From Planctomycetota bacterium (GTDB taxonomy: Bacteria > Planctomycetota > UBA1135 > JALUZX01): a stretch of DNA of 9,843 nt. A program made the position numbers and the translations under genes. Every line of letters begins with the position of its first letter. Position 1 is the first letter of the stretch. Under the pieces are notes generated by a model, which had not been told where the DNA came from, did not search any database, and saw nothing but the letters and a program-made list of their open reading frames with translations. This document shows, in pieces, positions 8,415-9,843 of the stretch. The DNA lies in the NCBI GenBank assembly GCA_027011425.1, contig JALUZX010000314.1, forward strand, positions 1-9,843, written 5' to 3'.

Positions 8415-8800
8415 CCGGCGCCGGAAAACCGGAGGAGAGAGTCGTCCTGGAGGTGGGCGAGAAGGTCCTGGAGGCCCTCTTGGCCGCGAAGATCCGTGGT
8501 TTGCGCTTGAAAGTAAGGGAGGAAGCGCCGGAGATCCTGGTTTCCCTGGGGATCGGCAAGGCCGGGCTCCGGATCGAAGGGGTCGACGGGCGGGGAAGGC
8601 TCGTCCTGGCTCCACAGGGGGCGGCGGGATTCGCGGCAAGGATGCTCGGCGGGAGGGTGAGCGCGGGAAACGTGCTCTCCGTGGAAGGGGGAAAGATCCT
8701 GGTCTCCCTCCTACCGCCGGGACTTCCCGTCCGCCTGGCGCCCCTGGAGGCGGTGGCCCTGGAGGGGAGGATCCGGTTGGTGTCGATTCTTTCGACATGA
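8411..8800 (+). CDS. Uncharacterised 129-residue protein coupled to the TRAP genes
   Basis: I do not recognise this family. The frame starts at an ATG whose ATGA overlaps the dctM stop, with no ribosome site of its own, so it is probably translated by coupling. The product has no signal peptide, membrane span or cysteine. It begins with a charged helix (EERVVLEVGEKVLEALLAAK, 8-27), followed by several alternating short strands rich in Gly, Val, Leu and Arg (LRLKV 31-35, EILVSLGI 41-48, RLVLA 63-67, KILVSLLPPGLPVRLAPL 95-112, RIRLVSIL 120-127), which suggests a small beta-rich cytoplasmic domain. Co-translation with the permease suggests a role with the transporter or its substrate, but it could also be an unrelated gene. 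The product would be soluble. That the frame is real is supported by the overlap, the even coding character and the following promoter gap. Confidence 0.72.
   Translation: MTGAGKPEERVVLEVGEKVLEALLAAKIRGLRLKVREEAPEILVSLGIGKAGLRIEGVDGRGRLVLAPQGAAGFAARMLGGRVSAGNVLSVEGGKILVSLLPPGLPVRLAPLEAVALEGRIRLVSILST
8781..8797 (+). other. Small palindrome at the end of the uncharacterised gene
   Basis: TGTCGA (8781-8786) and TCGACA (8792-8797) form a perfect 6-bp inverted repeat with a five-base loop, ending at the stop codon. A pyrimidine-rich stretch with five T (8828-8832) lies about 30 bases further on, too far for a standard intrinsic terminator. It may be part of the transcript end, but support is weak. 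Confidence 0.25.
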
Positions 8801-8844
8801 ATCCATTCGGGATGCTCTCTTTCCCCCTTTTTCCCCGGCGCGGC

Positions 8845-8871
8845 TCAAGCTGATTCTCCCCATGCCGTTAA
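8845..8871 (+). promoter_or_regulatory. Sigma-28 (FliA) type promoter for flagellin
   Basis: TCAA (8845-8848), a 15-base spacer and GCCGTTAA (8864-8871) match the flagellar sigma-28 consensus TAAA-N15-GCCGATAA at 11 of 12 scored bases allowing one change in each box (three of four and seven of eight), with exact spacing. Transcription would begin near 8879, giving a leader of about 70 bases. Placement directly before a flagellin gene makes this convincing. It indicates late-class flagellar control independent of the TRAP genes upstream. Confidence 0.8.
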
Positions 8872-8898
8872 TGGCGGCGAGTCGGTCGGAAGGAGAAC

Positions 8899-8913
8899 GG
8901 GGCCGTCGGCCCC
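8899..8913 (+). other. Hairpin in the flagellin mRNA leader
   Basis: GGGGCC-GTC-GGCCCC forms a perfect 6-bp stem with a three-base loop, about 20 bases after the predicted sigma-28 start site and about 25 bases before the ribosome site. GGA triplets flank it (8888, 8892, 8924, 8939), the last within the ribosome site. It may stabilise the leader or help present a CsrA-type regulatory site. The function is inferred only from position. Confidence 0.35.
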
Positions 8914-8949
8914 TTACCAAGAGGGAAACACAGGCAGAGGAGAATCGCC

Positions 8950-9777
8950 GTGGGACTCAGAGTCAATACGAACATCGCTTCCATCAACGCCCAGAGGAAC
9001 CTCTTCGCCGTCAACCAAAGGCTCAGCAGGAATTTTCAGCACTTGTCCACGGGCCTTCGGATCGCCACGGCGGCGGACGATTCGGCGGGCCTCGCCATCA
9101 GCGAGAGGTTGCGGGCCCAGATCCGTTCTCTCGCCCAGGCCGAGAGGAACGCCAACGACGGCGTCTCCTTCGTGCAGACCGGCGAAGGCGCCCTGAACGA
9201 GGTGAGCAACATCCTGGTGCGCCTGAGGGAACTGGCGGTTCAGGCCTCCAACGGGACCGTCTCTGACGCCGATAAGGACACCCTCCAGGAGGAGTTTTCG
9301 GCCCTTCGCAACGAGATCAACCGGATCGCCAAGTCCACGGAGTTCAACGGCATCCACCTCCTGGACGGGAGCACGACTACCGCCTCCTTCCAGGTGGGGA
9401 TCGGCGTGGACTCGTCGGTCAACCAGATCAGCCTCTCTCTTTCGCCCTCTCTTTCCACGAGTCTGGGGCTCAGCACGGTGAGCATCGGCTCCACGGGGGA
9501 CACCAGCTTCGCCATCACCCAGATCGATTCGGCGATCAACGCGGTTTCCCAGCTCCGTGGGGATTTCGGCGCCATCCAGAATCGGTTGAGTTCGACCATC
9601 GCCAACCTGGGAAGCGCCCGGGAGAACCTGAGCGCCGCCGAGAGCCGGATCCGGGACGTGGACGTGGCCTACGAGACGGCCCAGCTCACGAGGAACTCCA
9701 TCCTCCAGCAGGCCGCCATCTCCATCCTCTCCCAGGCGAACGCCGAACCTCAGGCGGCTCTCAACCTTCTGAGGTAA
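8950..9777 (+). CDS. fliC: Flagellin (flagellar filament subunit)
   Basis: Flagellin is exported through the flagellar type III channel and polymerises into the filament. The product is 275 residues, close to the minimal size: conserved N-terminal D0/D1 helices (MGLRVNTNIASINAQRNL, LSTGLRI, DDSAGLAISERLRAQIR, residues 1-58), the D1 segment RLRELAVQASNGT (91-103), only a short Ser/Thr-rich central part (about 140-190, with SLSLSPSLSTSLGLST at 161-176), and C-terminal D1/D0 helices ending QAALNLLR. The large variable outer domains are absent. The start is a GTG with an AGGAG site (8938-8942) seven bases upstream. The residues after it align with the standard flagellin start, so no upstream start is needed. 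It has its own sigma-28 type promoter. It points to a motile host, and more flagellar genes may follow beyond the window. Confidence 0.97.
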   Translation: MGLRVNTNIASINAQRNLFAVNQRLSRNFQHLSTGLRIATAADDSAGLAISERLRAQIRSLAQAERNANDGVSFVQTGEGALNEVSNILVRLRELAVQASNGTVSDADKDTLQEEFSALRNEINRIAKSTEFNGIHLLDGSTTTASFQVGIGVDSSVNQISLSLSPSLSTSLGLSTVSIGSTGDTSFAITQIDSAINAVSQLRGDFGAIQNRLSSTIANLGSARENLSAAESRIRDVDVAYETAQLTRNSILQQAAISILSQANAEPQAALNLLR

Positions 9778-9809
9778 GAGGAGAACTTCCAGGGACGATC
9801 GCCCGCGGG

Positions 9810-9825
9810 GGCGCCGGTGGGCGCC
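9810..9825 (+). other. GC hairpin downstream of flagellin
   Basis: Two GGCGCC blocks (9810-9815 and 9820-9825), each self-complementary, can pair with a four-base GGTG loop about 30 bases after the flagellin stop. No T-run follows within the window, so a terminator is possible but unproven. The rest of 9778-9843 shows no gene, and the window ends before any next start codon can be judged. Confidence 0.3.
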
Positions 9826-9843
9826 GGGGGGAAGCGGGAGACC

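Overview
The window is GC-rich bacterial chromosome and densely coded. A flagellin with a sigma-28 type promoter, an intact sigma-54 activator (GAFTGA loop present), a three-part TRAP transporter with a lipoprotein receptor and a ClpB/Hsp20 set fit a motile, free-living bacterium. Acidobacteriota or a deltaproteobacterial-type lineage would suit, but the sequence alone does not settle the phylum. No rRNA, tRNA, CRISPR array, insertion sequence or other mobile element is visible, and no gap between genes exceeds about 260 bases.

Left part (1-5481). The last 29 codons of a seryl-tRNA synthetase gene run rightward and meet clpB tail to tail. Reading leftward on the minus strand the order is: a sigma-54-dependent activator (PAS-like sensor, AAA+ core, Fis-type HTH), a 255-base regulatory gap, two different hsp20 genes, a 185-base spacer rich in RNA hairpins, and clpB. 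Hsp20 proteins hold unfolding proteins in a refoldable state and ClpB (with DnaK) pulls them out of aggregates, so this is a complete hold-and-disaggregate module. The gap upstream of the first hsp20 holds a near-consensus -24/-12 promoter (GGCAC-N5-TTGCT), an IHF-like site and, further upstream, a cluster of TGTCGC/GCGACA half-sites that includes a perfect 8-bp-arm palindrome. This is the textbook layout of an enhancer-driven sigma-54 promoter, and the adjacent activator is its obvious candidate regulator. It is the most interesting feature of the window: a chaperone operon apparently placed under sigma-54 control instead of the usual sigma-32, CIRCE/HrcA or CtsR control.

Middle part (5587-8800). 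Rightward and overlapping are dctP, dctQ and dctM of a TRAP transporter, probably for an organic or sugar acid, followed by a translationally coupled 129-residue protein of unknown family.

Right part (8801-9843). A sigma-28 type promoter precedes a leader of about 70 bases with a hairpin and then a compact 275-residue flagellin with a GTG start. The window ends 66 bases after its stop codon.
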